64,000 nucleotides of DNA from Agapetus fuscipes (GCA_951799405.1 OX637338.1:9176001-9240000), one strand, 5' to 3'. Positions 31,946 through 44,804 are shown, counted from the stretch's first letter. Numbers and translations: made by a program. Notes: generated by a model not told the origin, from the sequence alone.

Positions 31946-32985
31946 GGTTATTCTATATGTGTACCTTGGTTGCGTTTATTTCATTGTAATTTTATTGATT
32001 GATGTCTATATGCATGTACCCAGTACCTACTTAATTTTTAACCAACATAATATTTCCTCTTCAATCATCCATATGCAAATAACCCTGATTATGAGTTCCA
32101 GGTTAACAAACATCGTTTTTTTCTTGGGACATCGAGACCTAGATAATTTTATTTAAATATTAAAAGTTATTTTAAAGAAGTCAATGGAAATATTTGTGAA
32201 AGCTTGAGCAAGGCGTTCGGTAAAATTATTAAGTCAATTCAAGCCGTCTTGCTAAGGATTTCCGTTGTAATCGATTAAAAGATTGCAGCTATCTGACAGC
32301 AGTACAACATCACAAAACTTCATGATTATTTTTCTATTTATGAAAAATTAATTCACCTTTTTGTGACACAGGTTATCTTACAGAATGCCCTGTCGCAATG
32401 AGCGCTATGCGTGATTCGGCATCCCTCGGGACTTTCATAAAACTCGCTCTCGGTTTCGTTTCCCGAGGTAATAACCACTGCCAGGATCAAGCTGTTAAAC
32501 TTTTCTTATTTGGGATAAGTCGTGAACTTCCTTGCCGACTGGACGGAGCAATATAAACGAGATTTATCCCGCGCTAAGCCCATCTGTCGGAAAAATCAAT
32601 TTATATTATTAAATCTCGATAATACAGCTTCAAGGAATTAATTCATCTCGACTTTATAATTTATTAAATTTCCTTTGGAATGGATGAAAGGAAAATTTCA
32701 TTATTTCATTTGAATGAATTTTCTTTCAGCGCTGTAATCAAATTACAAAATATTGAATTCCAAATTTATACAAGTAGTACTTGCCATTAAATTTAAAATT
32801 TATTTACACAGAAGAGCATTAAAATGAATATTTTTTTACCTACCGTAACAGGAATAGAGAGATTACATTGCTTTTCAAATAAATTATTGTTGTATATACC
32901 TACATTGAAAACTAATCTTCCTTGTTGAAAAATATTTATACTCGTACTTACGCGTAGGATCAGATGTTTAAAAGTAAAATTTCCT
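31946..32985. other. Unassigned DNA
   Basis: About 1 kb without recognised repeats or genes. The 32380-32720 part is less repetitive and could be conserved non-coding DNA. Confidence 0.4.
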
Positions 32986-32987
32986 CA

Positions 32988-33236
32988 TGGACTTATAGGT
33001 TGACTTATAGGTTGGTATTAGGCTGACCACCCATCCTGTAAAAAGATGGTTCACTTTTCCAATGTCACCCCTGTTTCAGGGAAGGTCGGCAAGAGTTGCA
33101 GGGCTTATGTCCATCTGAGATTTGATTTTTATATTGTAGGTCGACATGCGGCATCTGTTAGCACGTATCTGCTTGTAGGAACGCATTCAATATGAATCTC
33201 AAATTATATATATCTTTGCAACTTAGATTTAGATTT
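32988..33236 (+). repeat. RTE-tail unit
   Basis: The head is duplicated ('ggacttataggttgacttataggttgg'). The rest matches the (gatta)-type subfamily at 22888-23135. Confidence 0.8.
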
Positions 33237-33239
33237 ATA

Positions 33240-34087
33240 AGTTTGTTTAAATATATCTTCTTAATTCTTATACGACTGTCAATAATTTAACAAAAGTCTA
33301 CCAACCATTATACTCTTTTTATCGCATCAATTCAACCAATAATTCAACATCTAAACTTTCAAAAAAAGCCGCTCTTTGTTGAGTTTATTTATCAGGGGGT
33401 ATTAGGAGCACATGAGCATACCAGGACTCCCCAGCGGCGTGTAAGCGACATGACCGGTAAGCACAATCTCAACTACCCCTAGCGTCAAACTTCACTTGCA
33501 AACTCAACTGTTACGTTTAACAAAATATACGAGACTAAAGCAGAACCTATTGTGAGCGTTGAAGTGTCTTATAAAACGGTATTGTTGAGTTAAAATGTGA
33601 CGTTTTATACTTGGGGTCCGGGCCCAGGATATGTGATTGCCACATTTGATTTGATGTCCTCAATCACGCGGGGTCCGGCTTTTACTGTCGCCACTCTGAT
33701 TACGCAAGTTTTTCTGGACAAGCGGATAATTCAGAATGTGGTCACATACGAAATGGATTTTGCAGAGGTGTGGCTCTGCGGGATGTTAGTTAGTGTTATC
33801 CTCTCTCGCTTGCTTAGTGTCTCCCACGGGACGACTCCTACAATAAACGTTTTGACATTAATCAGAAACCACTGATTCTGCGGAAGAAAAACGATCTAGG
33901 AAATCTAGTCTCACAAACCAAATACATATGTATGTAGGTGATGCTAACCTTTATGAATGCTCACGATTTAGTTTATACTTCTAACAAACACTCAGTATCT
34001 TTGGTTATCAACTTCATATGTTTGTAGATACCTATTCAAGTGAAATTACTTTCTCTTCAAATATTGTATTACATTATTCTTACAAAG
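33240..34087. other. Unassigned DNA
   Basis: An open frame at 33597-33875 lacks an AUG-proximal context or any domain I know. I do not call it a gene. Confidence 0.4.
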
Positions 34088-34412
34088 GGTATGAATGATA
34101 AGTGTTTTTAGGCTTTCATGGCCGGCTTCAGATGATGATGATGATGATGATGATGTCTCCATCCTTCCGGGCTTGTAGACCATGTTCAATAATTGTAGGC
34201 TGCTTTATTCTTTTTTCTTTTTGTAAGGCTGCTACGTTTCGTCAGTGACGTACGAAGAAGAAGCCCTGAAGAAGTCAGTCGTACGTCACTGACGAAACGT
34301 AGCAGCCTTACAAAAAGAAAAAAGAATAAAGCAGCCTACAATTATTGAACATGGTCTACAAGCCCGGAAGGATGGAGACATCATCATCATCATCATCATC
34401 GGTATGAATGAT
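34088..34412 (+). mobile_element. Palindromic hammerhead-like element 4 with 12-bp target duplication
   Basis: The body is 34100-34400, between two copies of 'ggtatgaatgat' (34088-34099, 34401-34412). Arms of about 120 bases are essentially perfect complements, from a (gatgat)n run to the 'gtcagtgacgtacga' centre. The extra left block 'tttcatggccggcttca' is shared with 26265-26420. Confidence 0.85.
34262..34307 (+). ncRNA. Hammerhead-like core, stem I not closing
   Basis: Box CTGAAGA, one extra base, six-pair stem II GTCAGT/ACTGAC, GAA, self-complementary ACGT, cleavage-site A. The flanking stem I strands (GCC and GCAGCC) pair at only one position, so this copy is unlikely to be active. Confidence 0.35.
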
Positions 34413-34731
34413 GTTTATTTTTCTCTTGTACTGATTGACCCACACCATTTTAACAATATTGTAAGCGTGTCGTTTTTATTTTTCATATTCATTGATTTAA
34501 TTAAACCTATCCACGTATAAACGATTCTCTTTCCATCTACTACTCCGTAACTATGCAACAGGCAACATAAATCATTAATTAAATTCATGACTAAATCTAT
34601 TGACCTTATTATTGTTTTTCCAAAGCGTATCTGAATCAATATATTAAAAAGATAGGCAGAAATTTTTAAGTGAATAACCTCAACTTTATAAAGCTCTACT
34701 AAGAATGTTCTAGAAAAATCTTGAGTCTATA

Positions 34732-34912
34732 ATCTATCTATCTATAATCTAAGTTGCAAGGATATATTCATTCAAAGCTCTCAGATGTATGCCCACAAAC
34801 AAACACGTGTAGTTTGCGCTTACAAATGCTGATTGTGTACTTACAAATAAAATCCAAACTCAAATGAACATAAGCCCTGCAACTCTTGCCGACATTCCCT
34901 GAAACAGGGGTG
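34732..34912 (-). repeat. RTE-tail unit, head missing
   Basis: The tail side is complete, with 'tctatctataatctaagttgc'. It is cut off at 'gaaacaggggtga', just before the conserved ggttcactttgcc block. Confidence 0.75.
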
Positions 34913-34914
34913 AT

Positions 34915-35354
34915 TTCCCAAAAATAATTAATGTACTTTTATTGTGCATCCATGACATTGAATTTAATTTCATGTTTACGTAAAAAAATATAGAACAGTA
35001 CACAAAAGACAAACAAATATTCACACACGCCGATGTTTTATGATCCATTATTTTGATACACCAGCTGTAACACACACTTCCAGTTTATCGCGGACATAAA
35101 TTTTCATATGAAATTTATGATATCGAGACACGCATAATCCCGCGCTACCACGGCTTCATATTGAGCCTGCGCCTGCGTGGGGAACTGAACCATATACTAT
35201 CTGCATTTACATACGTTGTGCTCAAATATTATGTGTTTTGGGCTGCTCAAACGGAACCAGTAAGTATTGAGAATTAGAGGACTTTATGTGACAAATTATT
35301 CAAATTAAAGCGCTAATCTACCAACACATTAAGAAAATATTGATATTTTGTGGT
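34915..35354. other. Unassigned DNA
   Basis: Nothing recognisable. Confidence 0.45.
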
Positions 35355-35492
35355 GAGGATTAGCACCCTTGCCCCTTCGGGAGCTGGGAAACTCCCACTT
35401 CAAGTGAAGGGGTTGGCGTAAGGCCTGTAAAAAAGTATGTTCCACTCGCCACTTGCGAAATCCTTTGGGGATAACGCGGCAAAAAATTAACC
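35355..35492 (+). repeat. tRNA-derived SINE (family A), head missing
   Basis: Contains 'ggagctgggaaactcccac', 'gttggcgtaaggcc' and 'gcgaaatcctttgggg', as in 62480-62617. Confidence 0.75.
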
Positions 35493-35819
35493 TCTATGTG
35501 TAGCTTAGTTGAATTTCGTTTTGCGTTGCATAGGAAGATGTCGACATTCGTATAAAACATACCTTAAAGAAAAACAGAAGCAACCCCTCATTAATGGCGC
35601 TATGAAGAATCAGTCTTTCTGATCAGATCTTTAAACTTGTTTTAAATTTTTGTGTTAGAGAAGTAAATTTTGTGTAGTAAGTATACTTACTTAGTCATTT
35701 TAACACCACTATCATTCAATGACATACCTACCTTAACTTTTAAGTTGCTTGATGTGATAGAAAGTACGCATCGGTAAAAATATGCACCTACTACCTTGAC
35801 ATGAAAATTTTTTCAGACA

Positions 35820-35960
35820 TCTTAATTGGAAGGTTTTGAAAATTATTTTTATAAAAATTTGTGTAACCATTCTGCTCCTGAAGATGCCTCATTAGGCGAA
35901 AATTACAACTATGTGTTATCGATTTGAATTTTTAAATAATTATTGAATTGAATGTTGGAA
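35820..35960 (+). repeat. Degenerate palindromic hammerhead-like element
   Basis: The core at 35878-35906 is CTGAAGA, one extra T, GCC/GGC stem, GAA, then AATT. It has weakly complementary AT-rich arms ('gaaaattatttttataaaaatt' against 'gaatttttaaataattatt'). No target duplication is clear. Confidence 0.45.
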
Positions 35961-36734
35961 AATTGCCACAGTTACGTGACAGACCGCTTAAGACAATTGT
36001 CATTGCTGAAAGGTGTTATTATTTTACAAAAAATTAAAGAATTCAACTTTGTTTTAATCCACATTCATTGTTATTTTTTGAGTCATTACTAACATTTTCG
36101 GAGAACAAATTATGTCTTTTTTTTTTTAAATAATAACACCTTTTAATAATAGTTTTCCACAGCGTTTCACAAAAATCTTTCGAAAATCTATTATCATTGC
36201 CTTTACTAAGCAAAATTACTTGCAATCTGTCCCAGTCTCTTTCTTCGTCTGAACACGCTACATTAATATGTAACTTCCATAAACAAGGTGTAATATTTCA
36301 CACACCTCCACGCTATTAAGTGAAGCGGGAGCTGCCGGAGAGAGCTAGCTGCACGTACTGCAGAGTGCACGAGCCAACCAGAGCGCGCGCGCTTATGACA
36401 GCCGCCCCCGCCCAAATATTAAATCATAACTGGGCGGGCGCCGCCTACGCCAGTCCAGAGGGAGAACGAACATTGGGAGAGAGTGAAGGTGTGAAGGAGA
36501 TGAGCGATATGAAATGTGACGCAATCGTATTGCTTCGAGGATGGTATATAAGAATCTGTAGGTGCGTACTATTTAGAATGCATATATTTCAGTATAGAAG
36601 GAATCAATGATTTTTTTTAAATTTAAGTTGAAAAATATATACAAGCATTAAATCTCAAACATTACTCAAAACAAACTCATTATCTTTTGAAAAAGGTGTG
36701 TTCAAACAAAATTTTATTCATTGTTTATGTGTGT
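35961..36734. other. Unassigned DNA with a GC-rich island
   Basis: 36310-36480 is GC-rich with 'agccgcccccgccc' and 'gggcgggcgcc' (GC-box-like). It may be regulatory. An open frame at 36320-36610 has no known domain and probably reflects the composition. Confidence 0.35.
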
Positions 36735-36835
36735 CAAGTCCCTGTTTCGAGCCGCAGCATCTAAAGTCAAAATAGCCATGATGATCGCCGATCTTCGATA
36801 GAAGTGGCACAAAAAGAAGAAGAAGAAGAAGAAGT
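36735..36835 (+). pseudogene. Possible 3' end of a non-LTR retrotransposon
   Basis: Forward translation reads SLFRAAASKVKIAMMIADLR and a stop, then 'aagtggcacaaaaagaag' and an (aga)n run. I recall this block as a common insect retrotransposon ORF end with a short repeat tail, but I cannot name the clade. Confidence 0.4.
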
Positions 36836-37046
36836 TGATGTGTGTATAGCAATTATTGTTTCTTATTGTTGACCTGATTTAGGTATACGTAGATAGGAAA
36901 AAGTGGTTATAAATATTAGTGCCTTGTGGGCTCTAGCTTTTTCATTTCCCTAAACTACAAGTAAGAATAAAAGTAGAACTCAAAAAACCAACTAAGAGAG
37001 TGTTTAAATAGAAACCAGCAAAAAATTACTACATGATCTTTGTTTC

Positions 37047-37290
37047 TAGACTTATAGGTTGGTATGAGGCTGATCACCCATACTATAAAAAAATCAATTT
37101 GCCAATGTCACCCCTGTTTCAGGGAAGGTCGGCAAGAAGTTCATGGTTTATGTTCACTTGAGATCTGGTTTTTATGTGGAAATCCACATGCAGCATGTGT
37201 GACCGCGAACTTTTACATGTGTGTTAATAGGAATTAGGAATGCATTTAATATGAATCTTAATGTAATACATCTTTGCAACTTAGATTATA
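37047..37290 (+). repeat. RTE-tail unit
   Basis: Full-length, from 'acttataggttggtatgagg' to 'caacttagattatag', somewhat diverged. Confidence 0.8.
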
Positions 37291-37291
37291 G

Positions 37292-38247
37292 ATTTTTTGG
37301 GTAGGAAAATAACGGTTATAAATAGAAGTGGTTTATGGGCTCTGAACTTTTCCATTTCCCTAAACTATAAGTAAGAATAAAAATTTAACTAAAAAGCAAT
37401 CAAGAGTGTGTTTAAATTGAAACCAGCAAAAATTTACTACACGATCCTTCGTCAGATTGTCAAAATTTATACGCAGTGAAAATGGAGAATCCAAAAAATA
37501 TCACTAATGAATGAATGTCAAGACCTTCGACTCGGTCATTTATAAAAGTAAAAAAATAAAGCATGAAATTGGTAAACAAACAGAAACCTTTAGAAACTAA
37601 TTTCATAGGAGGCTCCTCCACCGGTATGCGCGGTGGTCCTACGATAAGACGTTTTATACGACATTCGAATGAAATACGGAGCAATTATCTCGATGAAAAA
37701 ATACAAAAATTCAGGTATAAAATATTCATGCACATCTTTTCTTTTTGTTTTTTTTTTTATGAATATGGTAGCTTGAAACTTAACATTAAAACTCAAATAT
37801 AACGTTTCACAAAAATGTATGGCATCTACAACGCTCACTAGAGTCGCTGCTCGTAGTTTCGTTATATTTTTATTTAACGCTACGGTTGAGCAAAAACGTA
37901 AACTTTTATACTTGAGATTCAGAGTCCTTTCCGTCCGAGGCACTTGTATCAAGTCGAATGCTCTATCTCTTTCAAACTTCAACAAACAAGATTGTGACTT
38001 TAATGTGTAAAAGCGAGATGGGTAGAAGCGATAAAAACAAATGTGAGACATGCCCTATAAAAATAGCCAAAAAACACAACTTTTGCATTAAAATTGTTGG
38101 ACATTTTAAAATTATTGCTAGGAAGTTTTATGTTTATTTTTTGTACTGGTTTAATGAGTCTCGGACACATTTCATTTTGAAGTTATCTCATCTGATTTAT
38201 TATGGAATGAAACCAATCATGCTTTGGGAATTTTACTTGGTTTAATA
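37292..38247. other. Unassigned DNA, open on both strands
   Basis: The longest frame runs 153 codons on the reverse strand (37590-38051), opposed by frames on the forward strand. It shows no recognisable domain. Much of it is basic and aromatic-rich. I do not call a gene. Confidence 0.4.
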
Positions 38248-38248
38248 A

Positions 38249-38432
38249 TCTATAATCTAAGCTGCAAAGATGCCCTGCACTATTTCTAGAGGAGTCGTTT
38301 ATTTTCTCTCTAATTTAATCTCTGCAACTCTTGCGTCTTTTCATTAAAAAAGGGGTGACATCAGCTAAGTCAAACCATTTTTTACAGTTCCTACCCATGG
38401 GTGGTCAGCCTCATACTAACCTATAAGTCACG
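38249..38432 (-). repeat. RTE-tail unit, diverged
   Basis: The ends are clear ('tctataatctaagctgc' and 'agcctcatactaacctataagtca'). The middle is shortened. Confidence 0.65.
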
Positions 38433-38599
38433 CAATAACTGCTGATTCATTTTAAAAAAATCATTTAAAAGTAATACAACTTCTATAAATTTATTTTAGG
38501 AGAAAAGTGGGAGCCCCCCAAATATTATCTAGATTTTTGATAGTAACTTCGTGAAAGATTTTTTTTTAATTGTAATAAAATTCGATTTACTTAAATTTA

Positions 38600-38725
38600 A
38601 AAAAATCAATGTTTCAATTTACACCTGAGGATGGAATGTAGGTACTGTTTCTTCCGACACTGGTTCTATAGAAAATAGACTCAAAAAGTGAATTAAAACC
38701 AAATTTTATTTTATTTTAATTTATA
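38600..38725 (+). repeat. Decayed relative of the palindromic elements
   Basis: 'acacctgaggatgg' is followed by 'aaaaagtgaattaaaac', which is the arm sequence that follows the core in element 1. The hammerhead-like GAA box is lost. Confidence 0.4.
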
Positions 38726-39234
38726 GTTTTAAATTCGTTCATCTTAAAACCACGTGCACCATTTTCAAAACTTCCAAAAACAAAACTTTATTTTTAACTT
38801 TTTAAAGATTTCAAAATTTTCAAGATTTTTGGTTATAATTTGTTGAAAATTTAAAATTACCTTCATATGTTATTTGCCACACAATCTACCTACAAGTACC
38901 TCGCATACTTTAAAATGCACATCAGACTTGACGTATTGGCGTATTATCATAATTTTAAAACGCTCAGAAAAACGTCCTGGCAATGCATTGTGACATTTTA
39001 CTCAATATTTTTACTGCCTGACAGTTTTATATCCTCAGGTGATTTACGCAAAATAGCTTTCATATCTTCTTACAAAGGAGGTTACAGGAGTAGCTGACAT
39101 CACTTTAAGCTGCTTTTTTAATGTTCTACTAAATTGTGTGAAATCTTTTTTGTTGTAATATTTTTGTTATCACGAATTGACAATGACTTCGAGTTTTGTG
39201 TACCTATTCCTTCAATAGAGTAAAACATTGCGTT
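38726..39234. other. Unassigned AT-rich DNA
   Basis: Nothing recognisable. Confidence 0.45.
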
Positions 39235-39356
39235 AATTCTCCTGCTCATGTGAACATAAACCTTACAAATCCTGCCGCCCTTCTCTGAAACCGGGGGGGC
39301 ATTGGTAAAAGTGAACCAGCATGAAGGTCAGCTTCATACAAACGTATTAGTCAAGA
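39235..39356 (-). repeat. RTE-tail unit, head part
   Basis: Keeps 'tgaacataaaccttacaaatcctgccg' and ends 'acaaacgtattagtcaag'. Confidence 0.6.
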
Positions 39357-39519
39357 TACAAAAAAATATATACAGAGATGTGGACTAGAAGCTGACAGAG
39401 AAAAATTAAAAATACACAAATGTTTCGGAGGAAAACAGCACCTTTGATGACTGATTTAGCTTTCATACATTTTCTACTAATCTAATCTTATCTAAGTTAC
39501 AAATATATGTTACATTGGA

Positions 39520-40765
39520 CTGCAGTAGCGGCTCTAACTAAAATCCGAGAGAGGGGATGACTTTGGATGATAGTTTGATGACCACCCTATAGCACCCCAC
39601 GCAGCACACATTAACCAATTTTTATCAAAAATGTAAACCAAGCCCTTGTTTCATTAATTTTATTCAATTGTGGAAGTTTTTATAATTTGAATTTGAATGT
39701 ATTTAATTTTTATTTTGTATTTTAAAAAAATACGTAAAAGTTAAAAATGTGTAGACGAGTTTGCAATTGGTAGATTTTTTATGTTGTTGAATTGTTGTAA
39801 GTTAGACGATAATTAGGTTGAAAAAAGCAAGTACATACTTACTTACTTGAAATCCGAATATCCATGGCCACACTTGGTCATCACCAAAAAGAGCAGTCAA
39901 CCAAAATATGGTATACTTCATTTATCATTAAACAATGCGAATCCACCCACTTTTAAAGGCCACAACCTTATTGTACAAAACAAACAAGAAAATTTTAATG
40001 TAAACTTTCCATGAAAAACGATATATTTTCGGCTTCGGGAAGCACTGCTGTTATTAACATCTCCCCACGGTAAAAAACGCGCTAGCACTAACTTTTAACC
40101 AATAAAATTATATTGTATTTGTGTGATATTATGATGGCAGCTCCTTGTCAAATACTGGGCCGAGGAATTTACGAAAATAATAAGTTCATTCATTCAGTTA
40201 TAATATCATCATGTTCATATTTTGTTTTAAACGCGTCATATTATTGTTGATGTACCATAGGTGTCCGACCAAAAAGTCCCTACAGACGTACAATGGGAAA
40301 CCCATACACGCGGGCGCCAAAAGCTTCTGTATTGAACATTACGAACGTACTTACAGAGACTTATGTACACACACACGCGCAACTATCGCGGTGATCCGAA
40401 TAAAAGTCCCGCTCCACCCGAAACAGCCCGAAATATGACTTCGCTTGCGTCCGCGCAGGGAACGAGGTACGAGGAAACGATGGATAGTGGATCATATTTC
40501 AATCTTATCGAATGTACACAATACACATGTACCTAACGTTTTAACAAATATTATTATATTTTTATCAACAAAATCCTTCGTGTGACTCACTGCGTCCGTT
40601 CTATTGTGAAATATTTAAACATCTTCGGTCAGTAAAATATTTTGAAAGATATACTTCGTTTACACTATTATTTACAGATTTCTCAGTTTTTTCTTCTCAT
40701 AAAATTTTATGTTTCCAATTTCATTCATAGGGATGTTCCCCACTGTCCCCTAATGAAGAGCCGCC
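39520..40765. other. Unassigned DNA
   Basis: No supported gene or repeat. A scrap at 39477-39515 resembles an RTE-tail-unit end. Confidence 0.4.
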
Positions 40766-40769
40766 ACTG

Positions 40770-40977
40770 CATTGGAGATTCACATTACATGCATTTTCAC
40801 AACCAGACACGTACAAGTTCACGCTTGCACATGCCGCATGTGAACCTACAAAATAAAAACCAAGTCTCAAATAGACATACACCCTCCAAATATTGCCGTC
40901 CTTCCCTTTGGCATTGGCTAAATTAACTATTTTTACAGGATCGGTGGTTAGCCGCATACCAACCTATAAGTTAAGGA
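40770..40977 (-). repeat. RTE-tail unit
   Basis: Runs from 'gcattggagattcacattac' to the head 'ataccaacctataagttaagg'. Diverged, with a deletion around the central cag block. Confidence 0.7.
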
Positions 40978-41174
40978 ACATACACGACAAATTACATTTT
41001 TTAAATCAATAAATAACAATATCTATGGACATACCCGGAGTAAAAAATATTTTCTTCTTGATGGTTCCATAATCAGATCCGCAGATTTGACTACTATAAA
41101 ATTAAGACGTTACGAGGCCGGGTTGCTAGGACAAACGCTTACTAATATTGTGTTCCTGGTTGCTTAGTTCTTCA

Positions 41175-41480
41175 ATTACGAGTACTTGGACTTGCGGGGT
41201 TTTCCCGTTGAGAAGAATGCAAGTTTGGAACCACGTGCCGAAAGAGTTTTGACTCTATATTTTTCAATACTTACCAAAATGCTGATAAAATACAAATGTA
41301 TGGATATCCAAATCAAAACATACAAAAAAGCGCGTGATTTATTTGAGTGGCCAGTTATGAATGGCCTTCCTACTTCAGATGATTTTTGGTTAATTGGGAC
41401 GGGCTGGACTCGAGCCCGGACCACAGAAGCTGCACGTCGCGCCTGCCCGATCACAGACCGAGATGTGGCAGAGATCGGGG
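41175..41480 (-). repeat. Possible tRNA-like SINE remnant
   Basis: On the reverse strand 'ccgggctcgagtccagcccg' can fold as a T-arm with a B-box-like loop, preceded by 'gtctgtgatcgggcagg', which could be an anticodon arm. No second copy in the window supports it. Confidence 0.25.
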
Positions 41481-41817
41481 ATATTTATGGGCGGACTATT
41501 GACACCGCTGCACGGGACATCGGCCCATATCTAATTTATTGCTTCCCCACTCATATTGTACCCATACATTCGGCCACATAATTAGAGATTTCGAGTTTTT
41601 TTTTCGATTTTTAAAAACAAAATCAAATTGTGATCTTCTTTATTGAAAATAAGTTACATTTTTTTACTGGAAGTAAGATAAGTCTAAAAGTTCAACCCTC
41701 TTTAAAGATTTCCTGGATTTAAATAGATAAGGTAAGTAAGTAGAGAGTAGGTACGTACTATATTTTTAGTTAGTTATTTGACTAGGGGTTTTTAAATGTA
41801 TATTTTATAGGTAAAAT

Positions 41818-42086
41818 GTATAACAATTAGATTTTGTAGGGTTTGTGTATTCACACAGTAAAAATTCATTTTATTTCAAATAAAACTATTTTTTTCTTAA
41901 ACGTAGTTTAATTTTCACAATAATATTTTATATCTCGAGCACTTTCGACCTTCAATACTCAGGTCATTATCAACTCTTGATAATGACCTGAGTATTAGAG
42001 GTCGAAAGTGCTCGAGTAAAATATTATTGTGAAAATTAAACTACGTTTAAAAGAAAACAATAATTTTATTTGAAGTATAACAGTTA
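41818..42086 (+). mobile_element. Palindromic hammerhead-like element 5 with 12-bp target duplication
   Basis: The body is 41830-42074, between 'gtataacaatta' (41818-41829) and 'gtataacagtta' (42075-42086), one mismatch. Arms of about 100 bases are complementary around 'atcaactcttgat'. The core 'ctgagtattagaggtcgaaagtgctcgag' keeps GAA and the self-complementary AGTGCT but has a changed box. Confidence 0.8.
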
Positions 42087-42202
42087 CTTTATTTTTAAAT
42101 CTTAAATGTATGAAGAAATTTGTTTTATGGAGTTTCAGGTATTTCATAATTTAATGAAGAATGCATTATTTTGGTATTAAAAATGTATCGAGTAATCCGT
42201 AT

Positions 42203-42453
42203 ATCTAAATCTAATCTAAATCTAAGCTGCAAAGATATATAAATATCATTTAAGATTCATATTAAACGCATTCCTACAAGCAGGCATGTATAATTTCGCG
42301 CTAACACATGCTGCATGTGAACCTACAATATAAAAACCCAATCTCAAATGAACATAAGCCCTGCAACTCTTGCCGATCTTCCCTGAAACAGGGCTGGCAT
42401 TGGCAAAGTGAACCATTTTTTACAGTAGGTATGGGAGGTCAAGCTCATACCAA
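42203..42453 (-). repeat. RTE-tail unit
   Basis: Complete, (gatta)-type subfamily, with a multi-copy tail 'atctaaatctaatctaaatc'. Confidence 0.8.
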
Positions 42454-42459
42454 GTAGCT

Positions 42460-43127
42460 TTTACTCTTATGGAGCTATCAGGAATGGGAAACCCTCTCTC
42501 GTGTTCTAGACAGGGCACTAGGAGAAGAGGAAGTATCGTAATGGTATACTTTTTTAAATACTTGTATGATGATTTGGTACAAAGATTCTTGTTTATGGAG
42601 GTCAGCTTCACAGCATCACACATCTGCTTACATCTAAGTTAAAAAATAAAAATAGAGCAAACAATGTAAGCATTTAGTCAAGCTACCCTTCCCAATTTTA
42701 TATGCTGCCTCAATCGATTCCAATGATTCGATATACGTGCGAAACAACCTCATCTTTCAAAATTGTATCGAAATATTCTCCGCTGCGTCCTTATCTTCCT
42801 TGGATAGTCTTTATGTGTTAGAAAGAGTGAGAAGTAATTCATTCATGATATTTTTAATGCGAGACTTCGATTAAGAATCAACCACTGGCGTAGCTTTTAA
42901 GAAAAGAAACCACGTTTATTTCAATATTTTTTTATTTTTTATTATTTGTTCATAATTTTTGGGGTTTTCTTTTTCATGTTTTTACTGTTTGTTTAAATAG
43001 TGAAGGTTTCTTATTTTCAAAAAGTCTTCTTGTAATCTCAAAGCGTGTATTTTTTTTTTTTAAGATTTAAATCAATTAGTAAATTAGCATTCTTAATGAA
43101 AAAACATTTCAAAAATACTTAACTATT
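42460..43127. other. Unassigned AT-rich DNA
   Basis: Nothing recognisable. Confidence 0.45.
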
Positions 43128-43513
43128 GCGTAAAAAACAGGGTAAAAATGTTTGGTTAACTAAAAAACTTTAAAGAGGTACTGTTATATCCTTCATAGGG
43201 TTTTTTCCTGTTTACGGATCAGCTTTTACAAAAAGTCAGTTTCACATTTGAGAGTACCAGATTACTGATATTATTGACTGATAGGTTGGTACGAGGCTGA
43301 CCACCCGTGCTGTAAAAATCGCGTAAAAAACAGGGGAAAAATGTTTGGTTAACTTAAAAACTTTAAAGAGGTACTGTTATATCCTTCATAGGGTTTTTTC
43401 CTGTTTACGGATCAGCTTTTACAAAAAGTCAGTTTCACATTTGAGAGTACCAGATTACTGATATTATTGACTGATAGGTTGGTACGAGGCTGACCACCCG
43501 TGCTGTAAAAATC
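43128..43513. repeat. 193-bp tandem duplication
   Basis: 43128-43320 is repeated as 43321-43513 with very few differences (for example 'cagggtaaaa' against 'caggggaaaa'). Each copy ends with the first 50 or so bases of an RTE-tail unit, so the duplication arose after that unit inserted. Confidence 0.85.
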
Positions 43514-43730
43514 GGTTCACTTTTGCCAATGCCACCCCGGTTCAGGTAACGGCGGCAGGAGTTGCAAGGTGTATGTCCATGTGAGGTTTTCTTTATTTGT
43601 ATGCACACATGCAGAATGTGTAGGCGCGAACCTACATGTGCCTGTCTGCAGGCATGCATTTCATATGAGCCTTAAATGCTTACATATCCTTGCAGCTTAG
43701 ATTATAGGTTATAGATAGATAGATTCTAGT
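43466..43730 (+). repeat. RTE-tail unit
   Basis: A full unit whose first 50 or so bases also occur at 43275-43320 through the tandem duplication. Same subfamily as 52505-52759 (acgaggctgaccacccgtgctg). Confidence 0.8.
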
Positions 43731-44804
43731 CGATCGTTACAATAATGTAATTTTTTTCTGAATTATTCGTGAATCAATCTATTACCTACATTCATTTTTA
43801 GGTAGCAATTAAAAAACCTTCATAAGGAAGAACCGAATGAATTGTTTCTCATCTAATTCTATTGAAATATTTATTTAACTCTTCAAAAAAACAAAACTAT
43901 GGAACGCCTCTGTCGATAGATAATCATTGTACCTCAAGGCACCTGACGAGATGATGGGGTACATTTTTGAAAATTCCAATTTGTTTTAAGTTTCGTTTTT
44001 TCCAGTAGCCGTCCCTTTCACGGCGATGACAATATTTGGACGAGCAGAATGGAAACACGAATCGATCACAAACTATAAAAAACGTGTCGAATCAATACAA
44101 GGAATAATGATCCATAAGATGGGTTAGTCCGCATTCCTACAGGGAAGGATCAATTCTCGGTATAAATCCTTAAAATCAGTCCTACGGAAACAAAGACAGC
44201 CATCTAGGTTTTCCGAATGAAATGAGATAAATATATAAAAAATTATGAGAAAATTATTTTCTGTGTTTTAGTGTATTTATCTCATATTCGAAAACAAATT
44301 CTGGATCGCCGCCTTTGATTTAATATATATCAAAAAGGATAAATTTCAAGGATAAGGATGCAACAATTGAATTAGATATCCACTTTTTGTGATCAATATA
44401 TAAATAAAGCATCTGAGAATGTTCTCATCTCAATAATGTTGAGTTTTTTGGGGCGGCCGAGAAACGTGACTCTTATTATCAAAGTTTCGATTATTTTTTG
44501 TGCACCTGATCTCCATTCATGGAGCGATATTATGCTTATAAGTAACTCTGAATCGATCAATGAAAACAAAATCTGATCTACTACGTAGAGACCATTTTTT
44601 GTCGCTATCACTTTTTACTTTCGTTTATTTCGACCACCTAATCTACGGCTATAGCAGCGTATTTTGTGTCACCAAAAGTAGATAATATTTTCTCATAAAG
44701 CTATTTTTAATGCCCATACGTATGCGTTTCCTTTTTATGCCCATACTGTATTGTACCTAAATTCATTATTATATTCACAATTGGTTGATTCACATTTAGC
44801 GAAT
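43731..44804. other. Unassigned DNA
   Basis: Nothing recognisable before the R1-clade insertion. Confidence 0.45.

Noticed and set aside
37590..38051. 153-codon reverse-strand frame as a host gene
   Set aside because: No domain, competing frames on the other strand, and residues typical of AT-rich noise.
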